64,000 nucleotides of DNA, from contig CAVNZG010001110.1 of assembly GCA_963693315.1 (NCBI GenBank), forward strand, positions 248,001-312,000, in the 5' to 3' direction. This DNA is from Diogma glabrata. Lineage: Eukaryota > Arthropoda > Insecta > Diptera > Cylindrotomidae. Each line of letters starts with the position of its first letter. Within the stretch, counting starts at the first letter, position 1. Shown here in pieces: positions 11,297 to 22,870 of the stretch. The notes beneath the pieces are model-generated. The model did not search any database. It saw only the letters and a list, made by a program, of their open reading frames with translations, and was not told the origin of the DNA. Both the position numbers and the translations under genes were made by a program.

Positions 11297-11400
11297 TATA
11301 TGTTAGGGTGTGTATGTATGTATGAATGGGTGCGTGAGTGCGGGTACACGTGCATGTATGAACGGGATGTGTATGTGTGGGTGAATGAACCTATGATTAA
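11297..11400 (+). repeat. TG-rich low-complexity tract
   Basis: Irregular TGTGTATG/GTGCGTGAG repeats. Copies 2 and 3 have equivalent tracts after GTGAGTCAT (21530-21620; 43150-43030 minus). Confidence 0.6.
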
Positions 11401-11652
11401 AGCCTTGATTATTGTTTCTTTCCGTAAATAAATCTGCAGGTTGTAAATTGGCATGGTAGGAGTAGACACATAATATTTATATGTTTTTTTTATTTAAATT
11501 TTCATTAATGCATTATGTTATGTGATTTAGCCATTTATTAGCAATAATCTATTGTTGGAAAATATGAAGGACAAAAAAGGAAATGATAACTAATGGTGAG
11601 ATTTACTATGTATTTTGAGTGGATAATATGATTAAGTTATTTCCGTTACAAG

Positions 11653-12214
11653 GTTCCTGATAGCACAAATAATGATAATGGAAGTTTAACGGGAAAAAAT
11701 GCAGCTTCTACAAAAAGAAAAAAATGTTCATAGTTTATTAGCTAAAATTAAAGATAAACAGTCAAAAATTATGTGATAAACCCGAAACGACGGGCTTAGA
11801 TAAATTAATTTTATCCGATGCGAATTATAAAGCGATTAATAGTGAAAATGAAATGAAGAATAACAAACGGGATAAATTAAAGAAGTCGGTTGTTGAACGT
11901 AAATTGGTCGTCGAACGTAAATTGGTCGATCGTCAGTACATCGAAAGGGACTCAATGTTGCCGGATATGCGAGAAGTGAAACATATAAGAGCAATCTATA
12001 ATATTGTTATTACCTTTACAATGTTTCTGGTTCCATATACGACTTGTTATACTCTATCCGAGCATAATTTTTATTTTCATAAGCTAACAAATGATTTTAA
12101 AAATAAAAAATGATATGGTTTTCATCGTTAGCATGAACATCGCGGGCCTACCATTTTCTTTTTTGTTTTGGGCTAAACTGTGCGAAGCTTACTCTACAAA
12201 TAAAATTTTAACTC
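11653..12214 (+). pseudogene. Sterol O-acyltransferase (SOAT/ACAT) gene fragment
   Basis: SOAT enzymes are ER membrane acyltransferases (MBOAT superfamily) that esterify sterols with fatty acyl-CoA. The clearest part is the frame at 11853-12111, with ERDSMLPDMREVKHIRAIYN then ITFTMFLV. This matches the family segment just before and in the first membrane span (RRSLLxExxEVxHIRTIYH). After a stop near 12111, another frame at 12130-12213 resumes with MNIAGLPFSFLFWAKLCEAYS, matching the second-span region of SOATs (FLFQHWATGYS type). Upstream, 11653-11775 looks like the hydrophilic N-terminal region but has a frameshift near 11730 and stops. VERKLV is duplicated in tandem. The catalytic His/Asn region is absent. 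A DGAT1 relative is possible but less likely. It lies as cargo inside the element at 9720-12680. Confidence 0.7.
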
Positions 12215-12359
12215 ATATTTTCACCTCTATTTACATAAACTACTTCATATTCAAATCAAATTAGTTGTTTATAATCTCCCATTGGTAACATATATCGAAT
12301 TATTGAAAATAATAATCGGACTGTTGATGAAAAGTTATGCATTTATATGAATAATCGGC

Positions 12360-12445
12360 CGTTGTGTGTGTGTCTGGGTATATGTGTGTGTTTGTGAGTG
12401 TATGAGGTGTGAGAGCGTGTGAATATTTGCTGTGAATGGTGGGGG
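12360..12445 (+). repeat. TG-rich low-complexity tract
   Basis: GTTGTGTGTGTGTCTGGG-like repeats directly before the 3' module; equivalents are at 22735-22870 and 42405-42320 (minus). Confidence 0.6.
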
Positions 12446-12682
12446 TTGGACGTGGTGATCGTAGTTCTTTCACATAAGAGGGTTGCCAGAGTCTACTCAT
12501 TTCACTTGTGTTTTTTTTTTCTATCCGTTTATTTGGTCTCGAAATACGCGTACAACACTGTTATTTGTAATGGAGCAGCAGGATTTCTTTCTTGATCCCA
12601 TAGGCTGAAGCTAGCTTGAGGCTAAATAAATGTCATCCAGGTGCGCGACATGCTATGCCACGAAGAAGCTCTTCACTACAGC

Positions 12683-13900
12683 CGGCCGTCATTACCTACG
12701 AAATCTGAAAAATCGCGGGAGGGATTTCAAATTTTTTTTCTAAAAATAGGTATACTCAAGGGACAGGTACGAAAGGATGCTATGTTCGATAACTGTACCG
12801 GAAGTGTTTAAAAAAAAATCGTCAGGTGTGTCAAAAATAGCAAATTTTCATATTTTTGGCTTAAAAAACGTTCATTTTAAGTGATTACGAGTAGACTCAT
12901 TGAATTTGGAGAAATGTTGATGGTCGGGATTGGTAAAGGAGATCAAAAACTAAATTATTGAACTAGAATTTTGTCAAAAAAATGTTGTCAAGTGTGTCAA
13001 AAGAAAGATTTTTATTTATTTTTTACCCAATATTTTGGAAGAAAATAAAATTAATTATTTGTATGACATGAAATTTTATTATTATTAAAGAGAATTATGG
13101 CATTATAAGTTTGTCAAAAAAATGTTGTCAAGTGTGTCAAAAAATGATTTCATTTATTTTTTTAGCCAATTTTTTGGAAAAAAAAATTTAGCTGTTTTTA
13201 TGACGTAAATCTAATTGAACATGAAATTGGACATGGATATTTTTGAATTTGTTATAGTTCTTGAAATATTTTTGGAATTTTGAAAAAAGTTTGTATATTT
13301 GATTTTGTAATAATTTTTGCAATATTTTTAGAATTGTGGAAAAAGTTTGAATTTTTAAAAAATTTTATAATATTATTGGAATTTAGAAAAAGTTTAAATA
13401 TTTGATTTTATTATAATTTTTGGAATATTTCAGGAATTTTGAAAAAAGTTTCAATTTTTGATTTTGTTATAATTTTTGCAATAGTTTTAGAATTTTTGAA
13501 AAAAGTTTAATCTTTGATTTTGTAATAATTTGTGGAATATTTTTAGAATTTTGAAAAAAGTTTGATTTTATTTAATTTTTACAATATTATTGGAATTTTG
13601 AAAGAAATATGAATTTGTGATTTTGAAACGCTAATGATTGTATCCTCTTTTCACTAAACTATGTTAATTTTTGATCTGTAATAATTTTCCGACTACGTAT
13701 TGATGTTTCGTGTTAGTTTTGTAATACATATCTAAACAGAGATAAAAAATGTTTGTGCTTTAAGAAAAAGTTTTATGTGTGATATACATCGCTGTCCAAC
13801 ACTAAAGACAATGTCCTCATAAAAGTAATTTGCCGAAAACAATATCAAAATCCTTGAATCAGACCGAAGTCTTGATATCTCAGAGCCTTAGATTTCAGCC
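12683..13900 (+). repeat. AT-rich 'Q' element, copy 1, with internal tandem repeat
   Basis: Starts GCCGGCCGTCATTACC, then carries several TGTCAAGTGTGTCAAAA motifs and CGTTCATTTTAAGTGATTACGAGTA. From 13240 to 13620 it has about seven degenerate 55-60 bp units (GAATTTTGAAAAAAGTTT...TTTTTGATTTTGTAATAATT). It ends with CATCGCTGTCCAACACTAAA, GACCGAAGTCTTGATATCTC. The same blocks occur inverted at 33550-33910 and 36930-39240 and in part at 26790-28020. No coding capacity was seen. The class is unknown. Confidence 0.75.
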
Positions 13901-15586
13901 CCTCCATATTTTTATTTTTCATTATTTTTCATTGAAAATGATTGGACAAAAGTGGATTCACACTAAAACTAATTGTGGTGATGCTTAGTGATCACATACA
14001 AAATATCTAATCAAACAATTGAATTCATTTACTTCATCAAATTTTCTAATTATTCCAATAGTTTTGATGACGTCCCTAGATTCCAGTTTTAAATATTTGA
14101 ATAACATTAATAACCTTAAATAGCAAATGAAATCATTTAAGTTACATATACTTAAAACATGCAAGCAATATCAAATCTTTATACTGTGTGAACTGTTCCT
14201 TAGATAGATGCAACAGACCATTTAAAATCAAATAAACTATATCAAGCCAATACATTTTTCACTTGTTTGCACTGCACTGTAAAGTTCTTATTTTAAAAGT
14301 ATTAATGTTATTTACGCTTTTTTAAGAACTTCTTGAACTTAAAAGTTAATAACTTTCGATTTTGTTTACAAAACGCGTAAATTCTAACAGAATAAACAAA
14401 GTTGTATTTTATTTTTTACATTTTTTTATATGTTAATTTTTTTTTACAAGAACAAATAAATATTAATAAACTTAAAAATGTAATATTTATTTATTTAGGG
14501 TTTTTACAGTTTGGATTTTTACAGTGAAATTGGTCATTTAGCAACTCTTCGAAAGTTGTTATTTCAAAAAAGTCACTTCGTGGTCGTATGCACGTACAGC
14601 TTCCGAGAAATTTTTAATTAATTAAATTTTTATTTAAATAATATTTTATTTTTAGATTGTGTCTCCGAAGTTCTTAGTATGACTTTGTTATTCGCCTATG
14701 ACTAAATAATCATGATTATGGAATTTCAGATTTAAACTTTAATTTATTTAAATTACTGTTATTATTTGTTAAAAATATTAACCTTGGCGTATTATTTTTG
14801 TTGTTTGCGGAAACGATTTTGACTCAAGTTTAAACTAATACAGCATATAATTCGCCTTTTTAAACATAGCTACTAAGAAAGAAGTAAACCGGAGTGTTCG
14901 TTAAAAAACTCATACTCAAATTGAGTTTTCCATGCCAACCATGGCTTTTATATTTTTGAATCGTTATCGCCATTGACAAAAATGTTATCAAAATTTCATT
15001 AAATGGTAAAAACTTTCGTTTTAAATATATTAAAAACGCCAACAATTTCTTACTTGCAATAAAAGTTATACTAATTAGACGGTATATGATGGATGGAAAA
15101 GATGCTCACTTTAAAAAACAGCTGAGCCAAATTGTAAAGAACGAATTTATGGTTTTGGTAATATGTATGTTAGTTGAATCGAATTAAATTAATTTTATTA
15201 TGTAATTGTGAACTTTTACATTTACGTCTATACTAACATTTTTGTAAGAGCAGCAAAAATATAACCGTTAATAATTTATAATTATTTTTTATAATCTTAT
15301 GTAATAAAGGCCTTGACAAAATTCAAGTTGTCAAACTTTAGTTATAAACGAAAATAATTGATTTATATTTGTATCGTATAAATGCAAAGACTTAAGAACA
15401 ATCCACAGTAATTTGTATTAATATATGTACTAATTAAATAACGAATCGTGATATAATGAAATAATAAAAAATTTATATATTTCTCAATCGTATTATTGAT
15501 AACAATTCATATATTATATTGAGTGAATTAAAATTTTGCAAAAATTCGTCGTTGATGTGACGTAAATAATTAATCGATCGTATCAA
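13901..15586. other. No gene recognised
   Basis: AT-rich, stops in all frames. The small frame at 14860-15045 (minus) has no family resemblance. Confidence 0.55.
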
Positions 15587-15790
15587 AATTTATATGTTTT
15601 TTCTGCATACACCTTATATTATTTACAAACAAGAAATAAAAATTTATTATATATTATTACACTACTAGTTTCAATCTCTGTGAGATCATCAACAGGTATT
15701 GATATGCAATTGCAGATATAGCAACAACAGGTATTTATATGCATTTTTGTGAATAATATAAGAGGTGTATGCAGAAAAAACATATAAATT
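15587..15790. mobile_element. Small inverted-repeat element (MITE-like), 204 bp
   Basis: Ends AATTTATATGTTTTTTCTGC and its reverse complement, with ~38-bp arms at 15587-15624 and 15752-15790 that include GCATACACC/GGTGTATGC. Inside, CAACAGGTATTNATATGCA occurs twice. No ORF. Confidence 0.65.
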
Positions 15791-17324
15791 AAAATTTCGT
15801 TTGTAGGAAAGTTGGATGCGCTTCAAGCTCAAGTAAAGAGTTTGTACAGACTTTTGTTTAGCTTAGATTTTTAGTATAGCTTCACATTCAAACCTAACAA
15901 TCAAATTTTCAGCAGCTTCTCAGTAATAAAAAATATTGGAGCTTTCGGCATTTAAATACAATTCGGTAGAATCATTTTTTTCAATTCTAGGTTTAATTTA
16001 ATTATCTATAGAAAGATGTTTTTCTACTGATGGTTTGATTGTCTTCTTTCAGATTTAACCAGAGGCTCGAGTTTAACTCGTCGCTTTGTATGAGAGATTT
16101 TTATTATATGTTTTTATAATATATACGTTTACATAAGTATATAGTAATCGGTATATGTCAATCTTTTTGTCTTCTTCTTTTTTCTATCATCATCCAAGTC
16201 TTCTCTAAATGTATTTATTTTCTATCTTTATGAGTTCAATAATCATAAAACATTTTGTTTCACTACCTGAAAAACAACTTTGACTAATTTACATAGAATT
16301 TTAGATGCCTTCTAGCACAATGTTAGATTCTTAGTAAGATTTTATTATACTATACTGATACTACTGTTTACGTATTTCTCTTTTCTATATCATGTTAAAA
16401 CTTTTAATAGGCCAAATCTGTTTCTTTTCAGAGGTAGCCAGTTCACTAGCTAAAAGATCCTCCCAAAAGGAACATAAACGGCAATATATATATAATTGAA
16501 ATTATTTTTTGTTCCTATTTATTTGGATTTCTATTAAAACGTATTCTTGACCTAATTTATCATAATTTATAATCTAAAACCGCAAATTATAATATTTTTC
16601 AAAGGTAATTGTTTGATAAATTAAAAGTCATGCATATACCAATATGTCATCAACAACAATAAAGACATCAAACTTTTTACAACAATTTTTCAAAATAATT
16701 GTAAATTGTTATATAATATAATAAAAAAATATAATTTTTAATGCATTGTGAATTAATTTCATTATTTTCCCATCAACTTGAGTTTTTTTAGAAACAAATT
16801 TTTACCGAATCATATCAGTTGATAAAAGCTACGAGGGGAAGAAAATATTTAAACTAACTTATTGTTTGATACAAAGACCCTAAAACAAACTACGGTATCT
16901 AACTTTGTCGTGTTAATACTTAGTTATAAATTCGTTTCACCATATGATGAAATCAACTGTCAAGCAATTCACAAAAATTATTAATTTTAATAACATATAC
17001 TCAAAAGCATACAAATTACCTAATTTATCGCAATTAATCTTTGTTACAGAAAAAAACTAAAACATTTTAATGGTCTGAAAGTTAGAATATTCTTTCAAGG
17101 GTATAAGAGTCAAATGTTAAATATGTCTATCTAAATTACCGACCACAATAATAGTGACTTTTTCAGAATTCGTTCGTTGTTTGGCTAAGTTTGATTTAAG
17201 TAAACTAAAAATCTAAAAATATTGTCAAAGACGTATGAAATAAATCCTCCTCGACCCAAGTGACATTAGTGACGGTGAATTTTGAAAACAATAAAATTAA
17301 TTATGATATATATTCATATATATA
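15791..17324. other. No gene recognised
   Basis: AT-rich sequence without recognisable motifs. Confidence 0.55.
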
Positions 17325-17735
17325 TTCAAGGTTTTTTTTTTTTTTTTTTTTGATAAAATGTGATGTGTAGTAGGCATTACAATATGTGTCACAACAACAC
17401 ATAAAAACCTTTTAAGACCAAGGTCCCACAACAACATGCGTTCTAAGGATGTTAATGGACGCAAATCTGTTTTTTTTTGTTTTTTTAATATTTTTTGTTA
17501 AATAATGGACAACTAAACTATAAATCCTATCACATATAAAATATGACATAGGCCAATATTTCGTGATAGGATAGGGAAAATAAAAATAAAATAAGAGATA
17601 AAAAGCAAATTTGTTTTAAAAATTTGCAGGAACAAAACTAAAATTGGTTTGCCAATAGTCCAGCTAATGGCATAATCCTTGATTATGGGACGCAGTATAT
17701 TTTTCAATGATTAAAGCTCAGATATATAGTTATAT
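17325..17735 (-). repeat. Decayed LINE 3' end and associated repeat
   Basis: TATGTGTCACAACAACACAT and GCGTTCTAAGG match the 3' end of the minus-strand LINE at 50310-51960. The adjoining 17575-17720 (AATAAAATAAGAGATAAAAAG, GCAGGAACAAAACTAAAAT) matches 61225-61370. So this is a dead copy of the same family. The small minus frame here is not a host gene. Confidence 0.65.
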
Positions 17736-20303
17736 GAAAGCTCGTTTCTTCGAGCAAGCTACAGCGTTCCAGCATCAAGGAATATTCATTAGCTAAGATT
17801 GAAAGTGCTACCGTTGACTGAATACAGTTCATCCGCCAGCACCCCTAAGATATCACCTTGGCTAGTGATATCTCACTGCTATTGCCAGTGGCATGTGATA
17901 TCTCACGTTAACTCATGTGCCAATAACAGGGACTGGAGTGCGCGGGGTTGTCACACCCGTGGATCAAAAAATAGAAAAAAAACTAACATATTAAAAAAAA
18001 ATGATCCCTCCATGCGATAGGAATATAGATGCAACTGAACTGTTTCTAAAAGAGATGATATCAACTTTAAAATTATAAAACTTAGAATTTGAAAATCGTT
18101 TTGTCCTTAAAAATTTTTTCAGAATATTTTGAGGCTTGCTTTTTGATAAATAGATCTTCTTTTGAAGAAGTTAACGACTTCGCAAAATTAACTTTTTTTT
18201 AAAGAAAACATTCTGTCTACCTCTGGCATATGCAAAAAAAACTATAACGGCATTATACAATTTATGAATATGCTAACTCCATCAATTGTATAATTGCGGA
18301 CATCTCTGAATATCTGTCGGTAGTTTTTTCCTTGTGTGAGAGTGTAAACACAATCCAAGTCATTGATTTTGTTTCTGCGGCTGTGCAATAATTAATCTAG
18401 TTTTATTTTTACGTACAAGAATTTGGATTTTTTAGATGCAAAGTTTGACATTGATTAAAGCATTTGAAATAAAACCGATTCGAAACGTTTATACTGCTGC
18501 ACTGTAGCAAATCACAAATCACTTTCTATCTATTTGGCATGAAGTTAAAATTAGTTTTGGTGAACATATGGTTTGTTTTTTCGCAGTTAAAACTTCTGTA
18601 TTTAAGAATTACCTATAGGTATCTATACATGAATTACCAACATATTATTTGAATACGCAATTTAGCAATTGCTACAGCCAAAGTGAAACCATCACTAGAT
18701 AGAACCTGATAAATTTAGCAAATGCAACCACAATAGAAAATATGAATTTATATTTTACTATCGTTTCTTTAGTTTTTGTTCCAAATAATCTTATAAATAG
18801 TGTTAAAGTATCCCGTCAAACTGTTATGTCGTAGCCTGTTAATCGATGACGCAGTTGTATAAAGTCCCTGGTTTGGACATGCACTGTTTCCTCATACGTA
18901 TCAAAATTGCATTCGCATAAGTTTGTACATAGTCGTTTTTCATTCTGTCCTGTATACTTAGTCTTATACTTAATTCATGGTCATCGTTTATTGTAGCTTT
19001 CGCCACATAAATTTGGTACCAGAAAAATAGTTGTGTAATATTATTCCAATGCAGTTTCCTTTGCCCAATCTATAATCAATAATCGCTATAAAATTTGTTA
19101 TTCTAAAACGGTTGTGTGGTCTTTTTCATTGAAACACTATTTGCTCAATTTGTGATCGTTGGCCACTGCTATAGAATTGATATAATTAACCCGTAGTTCC
19201 GCTAATCAATATATATTTTCTACAATCAATCATTTATTAATTAATAATATTCCACTCGTACTTTCCTATGTTTGATTTGTAATCCTTAATCGCTGTAGAA
19301 TTGCATTAAAACGGTTGGTTATTATCATTAATTCATAATCGTGTTTAATTCGTTCAATGGTTTTGTAAACAATGTCACTTTTTTTTAATTCTTTTTCAAT
19401 TTCTATTACAAATCAGCGAGCCGTATTTCTTAATGGGTAAAATAAAATTAACGAATAGCGGAAATCGAATTTCCCCAAAGAAACTGCATTATCATTTCGA
19501 TATTAATGGTATATAAATAGTGATTGACAGGCGGCCTCGTGCTCTTACATTTTTGTTTTCTATTTTTGACTCTTGGTCTATTAGTTCATTGGTTTCTTAT
19601 TGGATTGAATATTTTATATTCGAGCTGTCAATTAGTTTTGGTGGGATGAGAAATTAAATTTGGTGATTCGAGATGTTAAAAAATCGGTTTTTGCCGCTTT
19701 GTTGCATAAAATCTGATTGTACAATTGTACAACAAGATAATAATTTTTCATCCCCTGAGACAACTAAAGAGTACATCACAATCGTAAATAAAAGAATTTC
19801 ATGGTATTCACTGAATGGTATACCAGAAAAAGGATATTGATAACCAGCCAGACGGAATGACGTGGAAAAGTCGTGAAACAGGTACCATATTATTTATAAG
19901 CTTTGCAATAGGCTTATGAGTCATTCTATGACTAGTACCTTCTTTTCTGTGAATTATTAGCTGTATTCGTGAATTTTTAATATGGTTTGCAATAATTAAA
20001 CTAATATAAAATTAAAGTTACAAACAGTCATAGTATGAAATATATAATTAAAACAGAAAAGACATTGCATAGAAAATATGTTTGTCCAGACAGCTGATGT
20101 TGTCGAATATTCAATTCCTTTTAAAAGAATGCGAATTTATCTATAAAAGATAAACCGGTGTGATATTATATATGAGAAAAATGGAACAAAAACAAATAAT
20201 TTGATGTAAATGTGTATGTCCAGCTAGCTAAATTTACCGAATTGCATTGCTAGTGTTTCTTTTGTTGTATCATTTGTTCAACTTATACATGGCATGCTAG
20301 CCT
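17736..20303. other. No gene recognised
   Basis: AT-rich. A short segment (17860-17915) repeats GTGATATCTCAC twice. 18990-19400 contains loosely repeated ACGGTTG/CGCTRTARAATT phrases, possibly an old tandem repeat. Confidence 0.5.
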
Positions 20304-20540
20304 TAAGCCGCAATTAGATTATTGCAGAACTCTGCAATATTTCTGCAATAGTCGTGCAATGATAGTGTGTAAAATATTCATTGCAGAAAAGTTTGTCAAT
20401 GAATTCAATGCAAAACATTGCAATGAGTCATTGCAATGTTTTAAAATGAGTTCATTGCCAAACTTTTCTGCAAAGAATATTTTACACACTACCATTGCAG
20501 AAATATTGCAGAGTTCTGCAATAGTCTAATTGCGGCTTTA
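20304..20540. mobile_element. 237-bp near-perfect palindrome (fold-back MITE)
   Basis: From TAAGCCGCAATTAGAT to ATTGCGGCTTTA the sequence folds on itself along almost its whole length: TTGCAGAACTCTGCAATATT on both sides and TGTGTAAAATATTC facing GAATATTTTACACA, with the turn near 20425. It has no coding capacity. Confidence 0.8.
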
Positions 20541-20654
20541 CTAATTGTATATAAATTAAAAAGCTTACTAAAACTAATTGCGGCTAATTAATTGCAATAG
20601 TCTAATTGCGGCTTTACTAATTGTATATAAATTAAAAAGCTTACTAAAACTAAT
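20517..20654 (+). repeat. Perfect 62-bp direct duplication overlapping the palindrome end
   Basis: TGCAATAGTCTAATTGCGGC onward for 62 bp occurs at 20517-20578 and identically at 20593-20654, so it is recent. The first copy includes the right end of the palindrome. Confidence 0.8.
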
Positions 20655-21119
20655 GTGCAACATAGCACTTTTCCGTTTAGCAAAATTTTCCGTAAGTGAT
20701 AATTTATTTTTTTTATGTGTGTGATTTTTCGCAACAAAATTAGAAACAATTGTACATATATAGTTAAACTTTATTAAAACTAATGTGACATAATGTACAT
20801 TTTTGTTTAGCCAAATTCTTCCTAGTTGTTAATTTAATTTGGTTTGTACATGTACCTTATTACAATACGATTAGAAACTATAATCACGTATCCTTCAGAT
20901 GCTAGACTAAGAAATGAAACAAAATTAATTAACTGTATCCAAACATTGGAATAAATAATACCTTAGGCTTATTATATGAATACAAAAAGAAAAAAAAAAA
21001 TTTTAAATTGTTGTGTGTTGTCATTTGTGGTATGTGCTTGGCCGGAAAGAAAACTGTGATATCTTTATGATAGATACATGTCACTCCCTGAAACTATAAT
21101 AAGCTGTGTTAATAACGTT
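20655..21119. other. No gene recognised
   Basis: AT-rich, with two similar phrases (TTAAAACTAATGTG) continuing the neighbouring repeat theme. No ORF. Confidence 0.4.
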
Positions 21120-21844
21120 GCTCACCGTCCATCGGTAGCTTCCTTATCAAGGTTTTAACTCAGCGGTGATAAATACACTCGTCAGTGCGGAGTGATAACT
21201 TGGAGGTTGATTGATACAGACACTCACCTCTCACCTTCTGCAGTGCTACCCAGCTTACCATTCAGTGGATAACCATCGACTCATCAGTTTTAAAAACATA
21301 AGTATCAATTATCAGTACAGTCATTTATATGTCAGCCCTAACTGTATAATATTCAACAATTGCATAAATTGGAAACATCGACCATCATATATTCATCCAC
21401 CAGTGTATGGAGTATTTACATAAACCGGGACGGAGAGGAGGATGATTGTCTAATATAACCAAAATAAGGGGTGGGGTCTGCCACGTATATGAGGTGAGTC
21501 ATATCTGGTTTTTTATTTTATTTTTACGCATGAATGGTTATGGTTATGTATGCATGTGTGTGAATGTGTGTGAGCGAGGGTATGTGGTACATGCGCGTAT
21601 GATTCAGAGGAGTATGTGTTAGATTGAACGAGTTTCTTTCCACCACAAAAATGATGTTTACGGTTATCATAGGTAGTAAAGATTACCTTCACTTCGATTT
21701 ATTTCCGAGGTCAAACCTGTTTTTTTTTGTTGTTTTCTTCGGGAATTTTTCCATCACATCACACCAGGATCTACCGTTATTTGTAGATTTTGATATTAAA
21801 GTTGAATTAAATTTTAAAAACAAAAAGGTAGTTTTAGATTTTTG

Positions 21845-22035
21845 AGATCAATTAAACTCAAGTAAGTAAAGAAGTAATTGGAATTTTTTCAATTCAAAGG
21901 TATGGTTTGAAGTTTTTCAGAAAAAACTGCAATTCAGATTTTTCGTGTTTCGGATCGGATTCGAACCTACCCTCGTCAGTGCCCGGCTCGAATCCTTGGG
22001 CAGACACGCTATCAATTACGCCGTTGAGGCGATGA
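21845..22035 (-). mobile_element. tRNA-derived SINE, copy A
   Basis: Read on minus, the head (22033-21948) resembles a tRNA: A-box-like GGCGTAATTGATAGCG and a perfect B box GGTTCGAATCC, followed by GAAACACG. A unique body follows, ending near TTGAGTTTAATT. Two further copies of the body (30510-30700 and 56895-56970) show it is a repeat family and not a tRNA gene. The A and B boxes would be the internal RNA polymerase III promoter. Confidence 0.75.
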
Positions 22036-22411
22036 CAATTTCAAAGTTGAAACTTCTTAATCACTTATTTATTTTACTTAAGTTGAATTTTTCCACTGTC
22101 ATTAGACTCCATATTATAGAAATGTTTTTTACATTATATGGGATTTTTGCATTACATTTCTAGACAATACTATGTGTGAATTCATAGAATGGGGAACATT
22201 TCTATTCTAATTAACATTCTTAGTCACGTTTGTATAGTCATTATTGATTGTTTCCAATCAATGTGAAATCAAAAAGGTAGTTATTAATAAATCATATAAA
22301 TTTAATAAAAATTAACGTAGAATATTTTTCTTTTTTTTAAATTAAAATACAAAGCTATGATAAAAATAAACTAAAGAAATTTTAACAAAATTAAATAAAT
22401 TGTTGACTGAA

Positions 22412-22669
22412 ATGGATTTAAATACTGAAATTGTAAGTAACAGTGTAGTGAAGAAAGAAAATGAAGTGAACGGTGTTGGAATACATGTTGTGAATACTGT
22501 ACATTAGCAAATTGAAGTTAATCAAAATAATATTGTAGTTAAACCAAACAGTTTATCACTGAAATATAATAATAAAATGTTATTCCTGCTAAATAACGAT
22601 GACGTAAATAATCCTGAAATAACAAGTAATAATAAAAATGAAGAAAAGTTTTATGGACTTTATATATGA
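22412..22669 (+). pseudogene. Gene-like reading-frame fragment, cargo of copy 2 (unidentified)
   Basis: The frame starts ATG GAT TTA AAT, runs 31 codons to an in-frame TAG (22505), then continues to TGA at 22669. The composition is hydrophilic, Asn/Val/Lys/Glu-rich (NSVVKKENEVNGVG), like a disordered N-terminus, and denser in coding-like codons than its surroundings. I do not recognise a family. It occupies the same position in the element as the SOAT fragment does in copy 1, which is the main reason for listing it. It may also be chance. Confidence 0.3.
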
Positions 22670-22734
22670 TTTATGAAATATCGAAAATAAGTAATATCAA
22701 TTTTTTTTTAGCGCAATGCAACGATGTTGGATTG

Positions 22735-22870
22735 TTTCAAGTATGTATGAATGTGGAGATGAATGTAGGTGCGTATGTGCGATTAGGTGAGGTGCGATAG
22801 TGTGTGAATGTGTATGCATGTGGGGTTGAATGTAGGTGCGTAAGTGTGCGTGTGTGAGGTGTGATAGGGT
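22735..22870 (+). repeat. TG-rich low-complexity tract
   Basis: GTGTGTGAATGTG-type repeats with a partly duplicated phrase (GAATGTAGGTGCGTA occurs twice), directly before the 3' module. Confidence 0.6.

Larger units (their letters stand above)
9720..12680 (+). mobile_element. Gene-fragment-carrying element, copy 1 (interrupted by a mariner palindrome)
   Basis: This is one of three elements with the same plan (others: 21120-23056 and 43420-42052 minus). The 5' module (about 9720-10040) contains GATACATTTCCGG twice, then GGGATCTGGACAAGCTATGG and GTGAGTCAT at 10031-10039. A TG-rich tract (11297-11400) follows the nested palindrome. Cargo at 11653-12214 is a SOAT-like gene fragment. A second TG-rich tract spans 12360-12445. 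The 3' module (12478-12680) has GTTGCCAGAGTCTACTC, GCGTACAACACTGTTATTTG, GGTGCGCGACATGCTATGCC and ends TTCACTACA. No transposase is present, so mobility would need another element. Boundaries are approximate at the 5' end. Confidence 0.6.

Noticed and set aside
12888..12897. GAGTAGACTC as another copy of the element 3' module motif
   Set aside because: Only this short phrase matches; flanks belong to the AT-rich Q element, so it is probably chance.
21951..22033. Functional tRNA gene on the minus strand
   Set aside because: The A and B boxes are present, but the acceptor stem is not convincing and the attached body recurs elsewhere, so it is a SINE head.
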